Under the pieces are notes generated by a model that had not been told where the DNA came from, did not search any database, and was given only the letters and a program-made list of their open reading frames with translations. Below, piece by piece: positions 51,663 to 63,460 of a stretch of DNA of 64,000 bases. Made by a program: the position numbers and the translations under genes. The stretch is taken from contig CAADRB010000038.1 of NCBI GenBank assembly GCA_900708905.1, forward strand, positions 732,814 to 796,813, read 5' to 3'. The number at the start of each line of letters is the position of its first letter. The stretch's first letter is position 1. The stretch comes from Hymenolepis diminuta. Lineage: Eukaryota > Platyhelminthes > Cestoda > Cyclophyllidea > Hymenolepididae.

Positions 51663-52974
51663 AGTATCAGTCTGTATCAGTCTGGAAGCATTCTGTCATC
51701 TTTCGGAGCCTTGCTCCACGTCAGATATGTACTCTCACAAAATATATTCCCTCATATTTGCTCTGTGAGAACTATATTAATTCATCCGCTGGCTACTGCA
51801 TATTCCCTATTTTCTTTACTTTGTTCTCCATCTGTCCACTTCCCTTATCTCTACGTAATTCATGGTATAATATAGGCAGTTTTTGTTTTTACTATCAGTG
51901 TGACCTTTCTGTTCTTATTATAATTTATTACGCAGACGTTATTTGAAAGGGAGATATATCTGACGTAAAAATAGACTCGTAATTAGACTGATAGCTAAGC
52001 CGTATTAGGCCCATCCCAGGCTTTCGGCTGGCAGCCTAATACCGTTAGTGTAAGCACAGGCCGAATGCTTTTTCAGTCAACATTTGAGAAATCATATATG
52101 TAGAAAAGTTAACGTTATGACATTTGTCCTCATACAGTATGCCAGTGGTACTATACACATCTATGTCAAGTATTATAGAGAAGCAGAGGTAAAAATAGAA
52201 CTCTGAACTTTGTGGGAAACATTGGGAAAACATTGAGAACAACAAAATTGCCAAATATGGAGTGAAAAGAAGAGGGGAGGGGGGGGGGGATCGAGCGGAA
52301 GCAAAGAATGTCTGGAATTTTATATCTTGCGCCAATGTTTTAATGGTCAATGAGCACTTCTGTCGAGTTAGAGGTTATGAGATCAAAGATAATCAGTTAT
52401 GTGGATGACCAGCCGCACTGGTCAACTAGGAGAATGGCAGTAGACAAATTTCAGCGGCTACCGCAGGATACCTTCATTCTATCACAACAAAGTGTTCTTG
52501 GCAATGACAGTAATGAGATTGAGAATATTTTATATATTTTGGATTTTAAATTTATCGTATCGGTCTCTTCTTTTTATTAAATAGTTTGCATCGTCTTGTT
52601 CTAATGCCTCAAACTTTCTTCTGGGTTTATGCCCTTCATACTAACGGCTTCCTGGATAGATGAGTCACTTGAGTCATTGATCGGTTGATACATGATTTAG
52701 TCATGCCATCTAGATACACTCGAAGCTTTTTATCTAACACAAGCTAAAGTATACATTGGAATCATAATGGTGGCTTCTGCATGGTCCCTTGGTTACATAG
52801 ACAATCCCTGCAACTTTTCGAATTGTATTATATACAAATGAGTTGATTTTTGCAGTTCAAATTGCTATACTTTGTTCATGCTATGCGTGAATAGCTTTGT
52901 TAATGCATTGAGGAGAGCCTTTATGCTGGGTGCGTATCTATGGCTACCTTAGACACTTTAGAATAGCAGAAAAT
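51663..52974. other. CLPX 3' flank
   Basis: This presumably starts with the CLPX 3' UTR; no AATAAA close to the stop was found. A 76-codon ATG ORF at 52350-52580 has fairly balanced composition but no known domain, splice signal or neighbour to support it. A G11 run lies at 52279-52289, preceded by GAGGGGA. Confidence 0.45.
52279..52289 (+). repeat. G11 run with flanking G4
   Basis: Eleven guanines follow a GGGG and one adenine. In an AT-rich genome this is a notable homopolymer and could form a G-quadruplex. Its length may be affected by sequencing slippage. Confidence 0.6.
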
Positions 52975-54229
52975 CTAACTGTTAACGGTTGAAACTTACA
53001 ATTTTTTGTAACAAAATAAAAAACAAGCATAATTTTAACCTAGGTTTTATCCTTCATATCCTCCCTCCACTTCTATTACCCACTCAATTTGAGTCCGAAA
53101 GTGACTCTAAGTCTCGATCAGGTGGTCTTATTTGATGATGTCCTCCATTGCTCCGGCTACCACTTCCATCTGAAAGAAGAATTTGTTGTTATGGGAATAC
53201 TTATTAACTTCCTTTTCAATCACGCCCCGCTCCACATGTAATAACGAAATGGATTAAGGTCTGGTGAGTTAGGAGGTTATAAGTTTGGTGTGACATGATG
53301 ATGAAATTTTTTGGCCATCCATCTAATCCTGGGTTTGGGAACTTAATGAGATGGAGCCGAATCTTGTCGAAAGACGTAGGGTCTTTCTTCATTGACTAAA
53401 CTGTCTATTCAAGGCGGCTTAACAACAGTGGTTTGAAGAGTCTCCACATAGATATCTGCATCTGCATTGGCTCTAAGGCCCTGTGGAAAATATTGAGGAG
53501 TCATGATGGGCCCTTCACTGCTAACAACAACAACAACACCGAAAACCATCACTGTCGGTGGAAACTTCATGCACATGCATAACAGTTACTGGAACTTCAG
53601 TAGGGTTTGGCCGCACGTAGCTACGTATCATTTCTTCGACTGACTTCTTCATCCTGGTGGGAGTTATTTTCGCTGAAAAAAAACCAAAGACACTGTTGTT
53701 CATCTGGATGCTTTAATTCGTTTAGGAGTGATTTTGCAAGCATTAAAAGACTCAGTTTATGGTGTTTTTGTCAACATAAACTGGCGACCTCGCCTAAGAA
53801 TGTATGATTTATATCCGAGGTCTTGAACAACATTCCTTATATTATTGTTGTTTTTTCAGACACTTGAAGATGTTTGGCAAGATGTCGCACATTGACTTCC
53901 CAGGATTTTTATCCATCATGCCATGTCATGAACTTTTCTCACAAACTCAGGTGTTCCGAGTGAGTGAGCGGGTGAGTGAGTCAGAGCGTTAAAAAGGTGT
54001 TTTCTCTTGCTCGTGGAGGCCAGTTCATCTCCAGTGTTCTCATTCAGCAGCTCCTTTCTAACTTTGCCAAAGAAAGATGTGGGAACTTTTAGAAATCTTC
54101 CGATATCTAAGTCACTATGTTTGGATTTTATGGGCGCTACTACAGCGTGTCTTTTCATTTCATTAGTAACAGTAGTATCTGTGATGAGACCTTCTGATAC
54201 AAAATATACATTGATTATTATCGGGTTAG
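52975..54229 (-). mobile_element. Decayed Tc1/mariner-type transposon
   Basis: A broken mariner-like transposase frame fills most of this interval. The outer limits are tentative. They rest on CTAAC at 52975-52979 facing its complement GTTAG at 54225-54229. Further in, TACAATTTTTTGTAAC on the left partly resembles TATATTTTGTATC read inward from the right. That would give about 1.25 kb, the usual size of a mariner element with roughly 35-bp diverged terminal inverted repeats. A clean flanking TA duplication was not seen, so the ends are uncertain. Confidence 0.55.
53047..54158 (-). pseudogene. Mariner-like transposase pseudogene
   Basis: Read on the minus strand from the ATG at 54158, the product shows an N-terminal helix-turn-helix part (KRHAVVAPIKSKHSDL, FGKVRKELLNENTG). 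After frameshifts come IRNVVQDLGYKSYILRRG and QDEEVSRRND, then PPTVMVFGVV, GLRANADIYVETLQTTVVKP, YVFRQDSAPSH, WMAKKFHHHVTPNL, PPNSPDLNPF and a degraded tail ending near 53047. Only the second catalytic aspartate (RQD) survives. The first, expected after FFS, is missing, and the third, expected after LNPF, reads R. Internal stops replace tryptophans in at least two places. A GTT microsatellite (about 53524-53538) expands one valine into five. The copy is clearly inactive. Confidence 0.85.
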
Positions 54230-54453
54230 TTTAAATTGCAAAAATAAAAGTGACCTCAGATACCTTATACACCCACTACTGATGCTCACATGTTTGTCTT
54301 ATTTAATATAATTAATCCTAGACATGCAGTATTATAAATCACTCATGAAAACGCTTGTACGCTAATGGATTCCATTACTTCTACCGCTCGTAATAAGCAA
54401 TGGATTACAGCTTATTTATGAACTTACTCATTAATATTACTACTTTTTGGCAG

Positions 54454-54608
54454 GTTGCGTGGTTTTTGAGAAATGTGAAGGCAGCTATTTCAATTACTAT
54501 CCTCTGGAAACCATTCAAAGTACAACGAAATTATTTCAATGTGAGAAATACAAAGGCGATATATTGAGACACTTATGGCATTGCCACTGGGGTGAAGTGT
54601 TTGTTTAG
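54454..54608 (+). CDS. Possible orphan terminal exon
   Basis: An acceptor-like ACTTTTTGGCAG ends at 54453. The frame that reads from it carries CVVFEKCEGSYFNYY, then LFQCEKYKGDILRHLWHCHW, ending at TAG 54606-54608. The amino-acid mix is protein-like, with Cys/His spacing (C, then H..H.C.H) reminiscent of a small zinc-binding motif. No ATG or partner exon is visible. It may be a decayed fragment beside the mariner relic. Confidence 0.25.
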
Positions 54609-57093
54609 CTTTTAATTAAAAAATTTCCTAAGGGAGGGAAAAGGTTAAATTTTGAGATTTTAGTCCTGAAACCACAAATTTCTATCTAGCTCCAGTTGCG
54701 ATTAGTACATCTTTAGGATCTCTATGATCGGAAGCATCTGGGAATGTTCTATCCGAATGAAGCAGTGTTTTAAAGAGGATAACCGCTTTACTCGGTGTCA
54801 GTTTTCAAGAACGGAGACCAATTTGTCTGCACTGTCGTAATTCCGCATATAAGAAACTCTTTAGGCACTACTCATATTGTTAGAGTTGCAGTGATGAGAA
54901 GGAAAAGATTTTGTCTTAATCTTATAGCAATTAACGATTATAACAATATCTTTACATTGTTTTAATTTTCATTTAAGGATAACCCTGTGATTAGGTCATC
55001 TAAACGTTTGACTACATATTGTAAAAGAGCTTTATAAGTCACTTAATATTAAATTAGGCACGTCATGGAAATTTTTCACCTGAACTGAGGGCAGATGCGG
55101 TGATCTAAACTGAAATTCTTCAAATTAATGACGTGAAAAATAAAACCTAAGGATTAAGAATGAACAAACAATTCATCACTTTATAAGCAACAGTTAACAG
55201 ACAGTACCTTGAAAATCTTCAGATCGACCCTAGACGAAATATTTGGATGGAGATTTGCATAACTGCCAGTTGTGATATATGTGGATAACTGAATTTGCAA
55301 TTAAAATCAAATAGTAGATATTGGCAAGATGCAACAAATGTAGAATATAATTGACAAAATCAAATGAAAATTACACTTGCAGCAAAGTCGTGCGGCTAAT
55401 AGAAAAAGTAAAATATAAGATCCCTTAAATGTCGGGGTCTATTATTTATATACACGGAGTGTAATCTTAAACGGATGAAATGATAAATCAATCAGTAAAT
55501 AGCTCGAACGCCCAGTTTTAATTTTCTTTACCAATAATTAATCCTTAGAGTTTCCCTATTACAGATGATATGTACTTTATGCTTATTCTTAGACAGTGGA
55601 TATAGAATAGAAAAATGTATATTTGGAAATTTAACTACTTAAATATTTCTCACTATGTCAAAAAGGGAAATATTTGCTAATAATAAGTCGCTTACAAAAA
55701 GAGTTTAACAAATGTTTAGCTGTTACCAATGTTTACTAATTGCAATTTCTGACTCATTACTTAAAAGTCAAAAATACTACTTTAGGTTGGAGTTTCAACA
55801 GACCTCTGACTAGTATGGCAGTAAATTTAGCTATGTGGTATTTATCACACGCAAAAAGTCTCCCGTTATATCGAGTTATAAATGCCTTTCACAGCCAGCA
55901 AAAAGCCGAAATGTCATGCGTGTTTATTTGATTTTTAGGCAATTTTCTTCGCATTCCAATGACTTACGATGGCTACTTTATGAAACTTAAATAACAAAGA
56001 GGATATTACAAATAGTAAAACCATAATTAGTCTTAACTTATTACTTCACCAATAAAATGAGTAATAAATATGCGGTACGAATTTAGCTTCGGGAATTTCT
56101 GAAGTGACTAGACGAATAGTGAAATCTGAATTTTGGAGCGTGGACTACCCATTTAGTAAGTAATGTACAGGCTAAAATCAAAAGTCAAATGAACTTTTCT
56201 CTTTGATACTTGGAGTTGTTTTCAGCATCTTTTTGATCCCCTCCCCCCACTTTATCATTCTTCGGACATTTTATTAGCCGATTTCATTTGCTTCTCATAA
56301 TGAAAAACTGTACCTTTTTTATAACTGTGGGTTATAAGAACAAAATAATAGACTGACCTAACGCCATTTTAACAACAAGGTGATTTCTTCGGGTCTTGCT
56401 GATACAAAGCTCAGAAGTAATATAGGCCTTTTTCACAAATTGGTAATTCCCACAAGTTGTCTCGAAGTCGTCCATCATTTTTATCAATATGCGGGGCAGG
56501 GTGTTCCTGACAGCTTGACAGTTGGACGAACTAACATGTTTCTATTTAGTTAATAACAAATTTTCCCTTGAAGATGCAAATATTGAAGTGGAAATATAAT
56601 CTAGCACTGTTTCTTTTCAAAATAATTCTTATTCACAAACATTCCTTATGGTAATTTAAGAATAGTAAACCATATATTAAATTTATACCCTTAAAAAAGG
56701 GGGACACTCAGTTTTGTTTCAAATAAGCAAAATAACTTGGAATTTTATCACATCAAACAAGTAAACTAATTCAATAAAAAACAATAGTATTCCTAAGGAG
56801 AAATTAATTTCTACGATAAATTATAATCACTAAAATATTATCTAGAAAAATATACCATCTACCACAGTTTTACAGTTAAAAATTAATTACAGTGATATTG
56901 GTTATCTACAAGAAGAGTTTCTGTTCTTCATCTTTACAAAATTAAATTTACGCTCAGGAGTGTTGACTGTTGCATGTGATGGGATGCAAGTTGTAATAAT
57001 CGATTTTTCGAAAATTTAAACCTCGGATTTAGCGTCTGATTTTTTTCTACAATGAGTTGCTCTATCACTTGTTCATCTTTATCCATTTTTCAG

Positions 57094-57249
57094 ACGCAAT
57101 TAAGGAAGCAGATGAAGAATTTTTGCTCTGATCCAAGTTACTTACATCCTCTTGCAAAACCGTTGTCAGTGACGGCTATAAAGGAGTTGATTTCATCGCC
57201 ATCAGATCTCCCACCTCTTTGCAAATTCTCATTCACCATTACTGCGTAA
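57094..57249 (+). CDS. Possible terminal exon of an unidentified plus-strand gene
   Basis: A strong acceptor, TTTATCCATTTTTCAG, ends at 57093. A 51-codon frame follows and stops at TAA 57247-57249. The encoded text includes TQLRKQMKNFCSDPSYLHPL, then SVTAIKELISS, and ends KFSFTITA. Composition and codon use look coding, unlike surrounding sequence. An in-frame ATG at 57052 would make a 65-aa ORF, but the acceptor makes exon status more likely. I found no matching upstream exon or domain. Confidence 0.35.
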   Translation, partial: TQLRKQMKNFCSDPSYLHPLAKPLSVTAIKELISSPSDLPPLCKFSFTITA

Positions 57250-58221
57250 TCTTAAAGTTGCGTGCAGGAGCAACCGCAGATTATTTTTAACGTCATCCAT
57301 CCCTAGAGACGAGACCATGCACAGTAGTAGGAGACGGTTTGTAGTCCTCTTTCTCTCTTCTTTATTTTCCTAATTAGTCTATTATTGTAGTGGCAACCAT
57401 TCTTTTTTTTGCCCCTCCATTTGCTCTTCTTCCTCACCACTTACTCTTTATCGTCCCTTGGCACGGCGGCGGTTTTCCTTTCATACATCCACCCCTCTCT
57501 CCTTTCTCAATACTGTGCTTGCACGTTGGGCAGATATAATTTAACTGTGTAATATTTATTTTCTACTGCGTTTGTACATTACTTCACTCTCCAAGCAGCA
57601 TCTGTCCCAAAAGTAATCCACTATTAGGCTAATATTTTTCATTTTTCTACCAGTTATCATTAATATTCTAAGTCTAACTTTAACTGTGAAACCTAAGAAC
57701 ACATGAAATCTGTTATGAAGCTACCGGAAGCAACACAGACGCTGACGAATATTTAAACTTACTATGTTATATTTCTTTAAAGATTTAATAGCACCCATGC
57801 AGTTACTGAACACTCTATTAAATTATTAAATGTTTACTATAAACTTTCTGCCTTTTTACTAATTTGGCTTGCTTCCAGTCGAGTAAAGAATAGAATCAGG
57901 CACGCATTTTAGTGATATGTATAAGGTTGTAGAGAGTCAGCAGGCTTAAAGGAATGATAACTAATAGACCAGAGGCAAAGCAGTTATCACTCTAGCCGTC
58001 CTTTGATCACTAAAATCATTCACTTAAATGTAATTAGTGTTAATATATATATTATACATTAGTTAAAACGTGTTTTGGAGTAACTACCCTTCTACCTTCT
58101 CCCTTATCAGGTTTGAATCAAATGTAACTTATTGAAATCTAGGGGGTTGATAGATAGAAACTATCCATCCGTGCATTAAGGCACTATAAAAGAGCCCTAG
58201 TTTACAAAAGTATGAATAAAA

Positions 58222-58470
58222 AATATAGCTCAGTGGTTAATATGCTCGTCTGTAAAATTAGATGTTACGGATTCAATGTTCATCGGCGCACACCCAGTGA
58301 GAGGAATGGTCAACCCCACTGGTTAAGTTTGGTTAATAACCCGGGTTGTCAGAACCCGAGTTTTACGTCATAGATGTACAGTGATGCCATCCACTAACTC
58401 AAGATACGTGCTACAAAGCGTTTTCCTATTTAGATCTGGAAATCCTTGTTATTATTACCACTATAATATA
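58222..58470 (+). repeat. tRNA-like SINE relic, copy 6
   Basis: The head has an almost perfect box A (TAGCTCAGTGGTTAATATG, 58226-58244), an anticodon-arm segment CTGTAAA, and a diverged box B (GGATTCAATGTTC). The acceptor stem does not pair, so it is not a tRNA gene. The body carries GAATGGTCAACCCCACTGG, a short hairpin (ACCCGGGTT with AACCCGAG) and an ATT-rich end near 58450. This fits a tRNA-derived SINE. The body links it to copies 4 and 5. Confidence 0.55.
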
Positions 58471-61123
58471 AAGTGGAATCAAAAGTTGAATCCTTCATAA
58501 GACTGCTAAAAATATAGATGATTAGCAGTTTTCAATACTTAAACTGATTCATGATTTATTGAATGGATTGCAATGTTCTATCTAGCCTAGACTATCATTT
58601 TCTGTGTTTATAACACCTACAAACTCATAACAAATGGCTAAAATTTCCAGGGAGTTATAACATTTTGTGGTCTGCACTTGCATTTTTCTGTAAGCCGGGT
58701 GACCAATTTCTTCAATCTGTTTGTCTGTTGATTTCAAATGAAATAAGTAATTGATATAACCATCATGCAATCAGTGTAGAAGCACATTTTCATTTGATAA
58801 ATCGCTGAAATAGGTTTTCAGTTGCATTGCAGACAGAATAAATAAATGTTAAATTTGATATACTCTCCTAGAACTGGCATCTGTTGGTTATGCATTCAGA
58901 AAAATAAAAAAATTAAGAAAATTCAACACACATCATTTTCTAATATTATTTATTAATATTACATCATTCAGATAACCAAATAACAAAGTTGTTGTATTTT
59001 GTAATGACATTGAGTTACAATGAAACCCTTGAAATCAGTTTATATGCAGGTCCTATTTTAAAATTTACAGAAACTATCTATTAATCGGTTTTCATAAAAA
59101 TAGGTGGAAAAGGAACACTGAGCATAAAGCTTCATACAAAATTCGAAATTTATGCACGCACTTACCTACAGTTCAAAACTTCAATTTAGATAGTGTAGCT
59201 TTTAATTTAAATCTCGGATTTGACGGTCATTGAATGATTCTAAACTTACACTTACGTAATAATCTATCCCCATTTTAGTTGGCCAATAAGTTGATACGCT
59301 CTTGATCACGTTTTAGGGAGTTATCATTTTCAATCTACTTTAGTAAATATCGAAGTAAGATATATAAATTACTTCGATAGAATCTCACTTCTAAATGCCA
59401 ACATCAAGGCTTGCATCACAAACCGAAATAAGATAAAGATGTTAGTAAATCATATTTTCATATTAAATGATATATTTCAAGTGATTTTGGAAATATATTT
59501 ACCGTAAATATATTTGAATCTGAGGGATTTTTTCCTAGACCTATAATGTAAATTCATTATTTCTATTTCTCCATAAGATGTGCTAGTGGGGAGTGTACAA
59601 CGCTATCAAGGCTGTCCACAGGGACCTTACACAATAGAAGACTTTGGAAAGTACGGTCTTGCTATTTGTCGCATATCGATCAAGCGCAGGCGTGCATGCA
59701 GATCAATATTCTTGCAACATAATGTTAATTATACTCACAATTGGTAAGCATTTGGAGTAGACGCTATCTTCAATATAACTTCTGTGTTCTCACCACTTCA
59801 GACGTAGCCTAGCTGATTTTGAACACAATTTATACTTAAGAACTATGTTAGAGGCTTGTTGTAATTGCCTGCAGCTAGTGGGCTCCTAAGAGTACTAATC
59901 AAGGGCCTGTTTGTATAGGCCCTTTTATTTATCTGTGCTCACGGTAAATATTTTAATAATTTTTGCTACATATGAAGAAAACTTAATTCGCAACAATTTT
60001 AAATACAAAATTCAAAAATTCAAAACGACTTAAGTTCTTTTAAATACTATTCAAATAAAATATCTTTCCCATTTTTTTCGATTTAAGTGTGACCTTGTTC
60101 TTTTATTATTATGCATTTCGGCGTTTCCTCCTTTAGCTTTCTATGAGATAGTATTTTTGTGATAGAAAATATTATAAATGTACCAAAATTCGTATTACTA
60201 AATTTTGAAATTTAATGCTCGTATTTAATTTGTCGACTATATGTGAAGCAGAAATATATTGACACACCCAAAGGACGAGATTGGTGGCCATTATGAGGAT
60301 TGAAATCGCAATGAAACCTGAATTTACCAGCATGTAGGGGAGAATTTCAGCATAAATTTGCTAAAAAGTATAGCTTACATATTCCATAATGTAATTAAAA
60401 ATTAAATTTTATTCGGAAAAAAAGGTTCTATTTATCCTCCAATAATTTAATACTTACATTTTAGCAAGTTAATAGACGAATTCAAGGTATCGATTATTTC
60501 ATGCCTGGATAATCCCTGTATATAGGAAAGAAAAATAGCATCTTTAAATCTTATTTGCCTACCAACACCTCTGATGGAATCTTCAAGGGAAATTAAATGA
60601 TGTTCTCAACGTTAAGGGCTGTTATCTTATTCAAAACCTAAATAATTTAGTATAAGTGCTAAACCGCGTCAATTTTTTCCCAAAATTGCCTTCTTGAACA
60701 AGTCCTTGCTTAAAAATATTTCACTTTCAAAACAAAAATAATGGCAAATCCCCTCTGAGAAATATGTTACCCTAATATGCTCTATTCTTTGAGTTTTAAA
60801 GTTTGCCCACCATATTTAAATGCCAGTTTAGAAAGTTCTTTTTGTGTCTGATGGAAAATACTAAGAAAGTTATGTTTAGATTATCTAAATGGTTATCAAA
60901 TTGATTAAAAAATAAAAAATTCCCAATCCCAATCATCCACGAAATAATGCTTAATTAGTAATAAGTACTATACTTCTTCAGTCTAAAATAGGATAGATAA
61001 TCAGTATTAATGTGTATGCCTGAGGAAACAAATCAACTTTCGTTCTGTACAAGAAAGAAGACAAAGGGGATTTGGGTAGAAAGAGAAAAGGCAATTAAAT
61101 TGCATTCTAGGTTGCATTAAATC

Positions 61124-63460
61124 TCAAAGTGCTACAGGTGAAAGTTGGGAGGGCAAGAGTTGGGGTCGAATTCCAGCAAAGTGACCAGAGCGTCTAGGTG
61201 AATGAGGCATCGGTGGTCCACCTGGTCGCTGCTGTTGACCTGAATTGTTGATTAACATGGGAGTTGCTGGTATCTGAAGTGTCTGCGACTGGTTCATCGG
61301 CTCCTGGAGGTTGTGCTGAGAGGTTGTCATGATGTCATCTTCCACCGCGGCAGAAGTTCGAGCACTTGCATCACAGTTGGCAGGTGGGAGGAAGAAAACA
61401 GAGGATGAGGGGGAGATTGAGTGGGGTCGGTGGAGATTTCCCGTCGACCGATTACACTTTCGTGCTGCTGGACCCTTTCGAGAGGCAACTCGACGCATTG
61501 GTTGCGGTGTGACTGCTTCATCAATGTTCCGTCGAGACCATCTTAGGGGATTCAGCAGAGAGGAGATACATTGGGAGGCATTCAAACTCTGAGTGCTGGA
61601 GGCTGCAAGTTTTTGATCGACAGCGTTGAGCTCATTCATACTTAACGTTCGACCTACATCAGCCCTTCCTGTAGCGTAAAATAAATATTTGCATAAATAA
61701 CCCTCTATTTTACTTCATCCACAAAATATAAAATAATTGGAGAATGTGTTTAAAAAAAGAATATTGAAATTTTTATCATTATAAAGTAATTTCTCAGAAA
61801 TAATAAAACTCAACCAAGTTTGAGGATACTAGCATTATAGTCTGTCGATGAGATAAGGCAAAAGATCTTCTGAAATTTTTAAAATGGAAGTTTGTTCAAT
61901 GTCAGAACAAGGATTTTTCATCTTTAATGTTTTAAATGTCAGCTGTTAAAATGACGAATAACATCATTCAATTTGTTTTATTTTTAAGTTATTTTAGTTT
62001 AGGTTGTGGAAAATGAAATAAATAGGGCTTGTGCATAACTGTGTTTATCAATCGTGATTTTGTATTATTTAAATTGCTCTATGCAGATAAAAGACAAACA
62101 TTTAATCTACTGTTTAAATCTCTTAATTTTAATGATGCATAAATGCAGATTATTTTTAAATCATATAACATAAACCGAAATTCCCTCTGTGAATAATGAA
62201 AAACGTTGTACTTGTTTCAGGTCTTTTCGCGGTTTCTCATGGAAACTAAAATCTATGGGAAAGTAATAAAATCTATATTGTCCTTAAACTGCAAATTTAA
62301 CTCACAGAGTGCATACTTTTATCGAATTGTGTGGTTTCTCACGCTAAAAGGCATTATCCAGGTCCTCTTTTATTAAGAAGTAAATACAACCGAGAAAAGC
62401 TCACCTGAAACAAATCCAAGATCCCCAACGCTAGATCTGAATTGATCTGCGGGGATAAGAGAAACCTGACTGCAACTGAGACTGCCCTGTCGATTTGCGA
62501 TATGCGCTTGGATTTGAGATACGGAACGAGCTCTAGCGACTGCGGGAAGTCGAGCGTACTGTCGGGCGCTCTCCCGCACACCAGCTCCTGAGTAGAGGTT
62601 GCTTTCTCGTGCGTACTTTTGTCGAACCATCTCTGCCAGATTTCCGTCGGTCAACGTGCTATCTTCATTCCCCGTTGCAGTGTCTTCTGGAGATAGTTGA
62701 TAATTCAAGGCACAAGCTGCTAGTCGCTGACGATAGGTCTGTAGCAATCTAGGACCCATCTGTTTAACAAAAAATGATGATATTTAATCTTAGGCTATAG
62801 AGAAAATCATACCAATTATGACAAAATGTGCACAATTCTTATCTTTCTCCATCATCTAAGTCCTGCTTTGATAAAATCATTAAATGATTGATGGACGTTC
62901 TTAAATATTTATCTAAATTTATGAGCTTGATTTCCTGCATATTAACTGACAAGCATTAATAGCTATTTCTATAAAATTTTTCTATACCGAATAAGTTGAT
63001 AGGTCAGCTTGAAGATAATAATTATTATGAAGTTCCGTTTCTTTCTGTTCAAATCCTTACTGTTTGCTAATTTCATCTTTATCATTGAAGTTATAATAAA
63101 ATACAGAGTTCCTTACAGTTTCACTATTCAATAATCAGGAAGAAGTTAATTAAAACGTCACATATCTCAATTAGCAACTCTACTGCCATAAGATGAGGCA
63201 ACTGTTTAATGGTTAAATTTTGTCAAATTTGGGTGTAAGCTCTTTTCCGATATCAATATTTCAAAATGGCTTCTCCATTTCAACTTGTTCCTTCAATAGC
63301 AATATTGGAAGATCATTTTAATTGGATAAATTATCTTAAATAAAAATACAGGTCTTACCAAAATGATCCGAAGTAAGGAACACCAAATTCTAAGTGATTC
63401 TTCATTCGCGGCGCAGAATGCCCTCACCATGTGAGGATCCATTTTCACAACTGAGTGAGG
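61124..63460 (-). CDS. C-terminal exons of an unidentified large protein
   Basis: Three minus-strand exons join in phase: 63460-63359 (34 codons), 62759-62405, and 61668-61124 with the stop at 61126-61124. They encode 333 residues with no start, so the gene begins further right. The first exon reads PHSVVKMDPHMVRAFCAANE, then ESLRIWCSLLRIIL. The second starts MGPRLLQTYRQRLAACALNY, likely alpha-helical like the end of a HEAT/ARM-type protein. From there on it is Ser/Arg/Gln-rich and disordered, with a proline-rich end (GPPMPHSPRR). Acceptors and donors (GTAAGA, GTGAGC) are consensus. I do not recognise the family. The ATG at 62759 directly follows an acceptor and is internal, not the start. 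Confidence 0.75.
61669..62404 (-). other. Last intron of the unidentified minus-strand gene
   Basis: This 736-nt intron lies between the GTGAGC donor after GTTTCAG (62404) and the ACGCTACAG acceptor (61669). Phase 1 is kept across it. Nothing else is visible inside. Confidence 0.7.
62760..63358 (-). other. Intron of the unidentified minus-strand gene
   Basis: This 599-nt intron runs from a GTAAGA donor at 63358 to TTGTTAAACAG ending at 62760. It is phase 0. No other feature was seen. Confidence 0.7.

Larger units (their letters stand above)
54230..61123. other. Intergenic region with two orphan exon-like ORFs and a SINE relic
   Basis: Apart from the candidate exons at 54454-54608 and 57094-57249 and the SINE relic at 58222-58470, no gene or RNA could be supported. 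The stretch after 57249 to about 57540 is C/T-rich and could be a 3' UTR of the 57094 exon. From 59000 to 61100 the sequence is very AT-rich with no long frame. It should include the 3' UTR of the minus-strand gene ending at 61124. Confidence 0.45.

Noticed and set aside
52350..52580. 76-codon ATG ORF after CLPX
   Set aside because: Looks partly protein-like, but it has no recognised domain or splice signal and ends in AT-rich sequence; probably 3' flank.
54212..54260. Sequence GGGTTAG followed by AAAATAAAAGT as a mariner terminal repeat
   Set aside because: Resembles the end of some mariner elements but points outward for the adjacent transposase; only the GTTAG part may be the true end.
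58222..58290. tRNA gene
   Set aside because: Box A is good but box B is mutated and the acceptor stem cannot pair; better explained as a SINE head.
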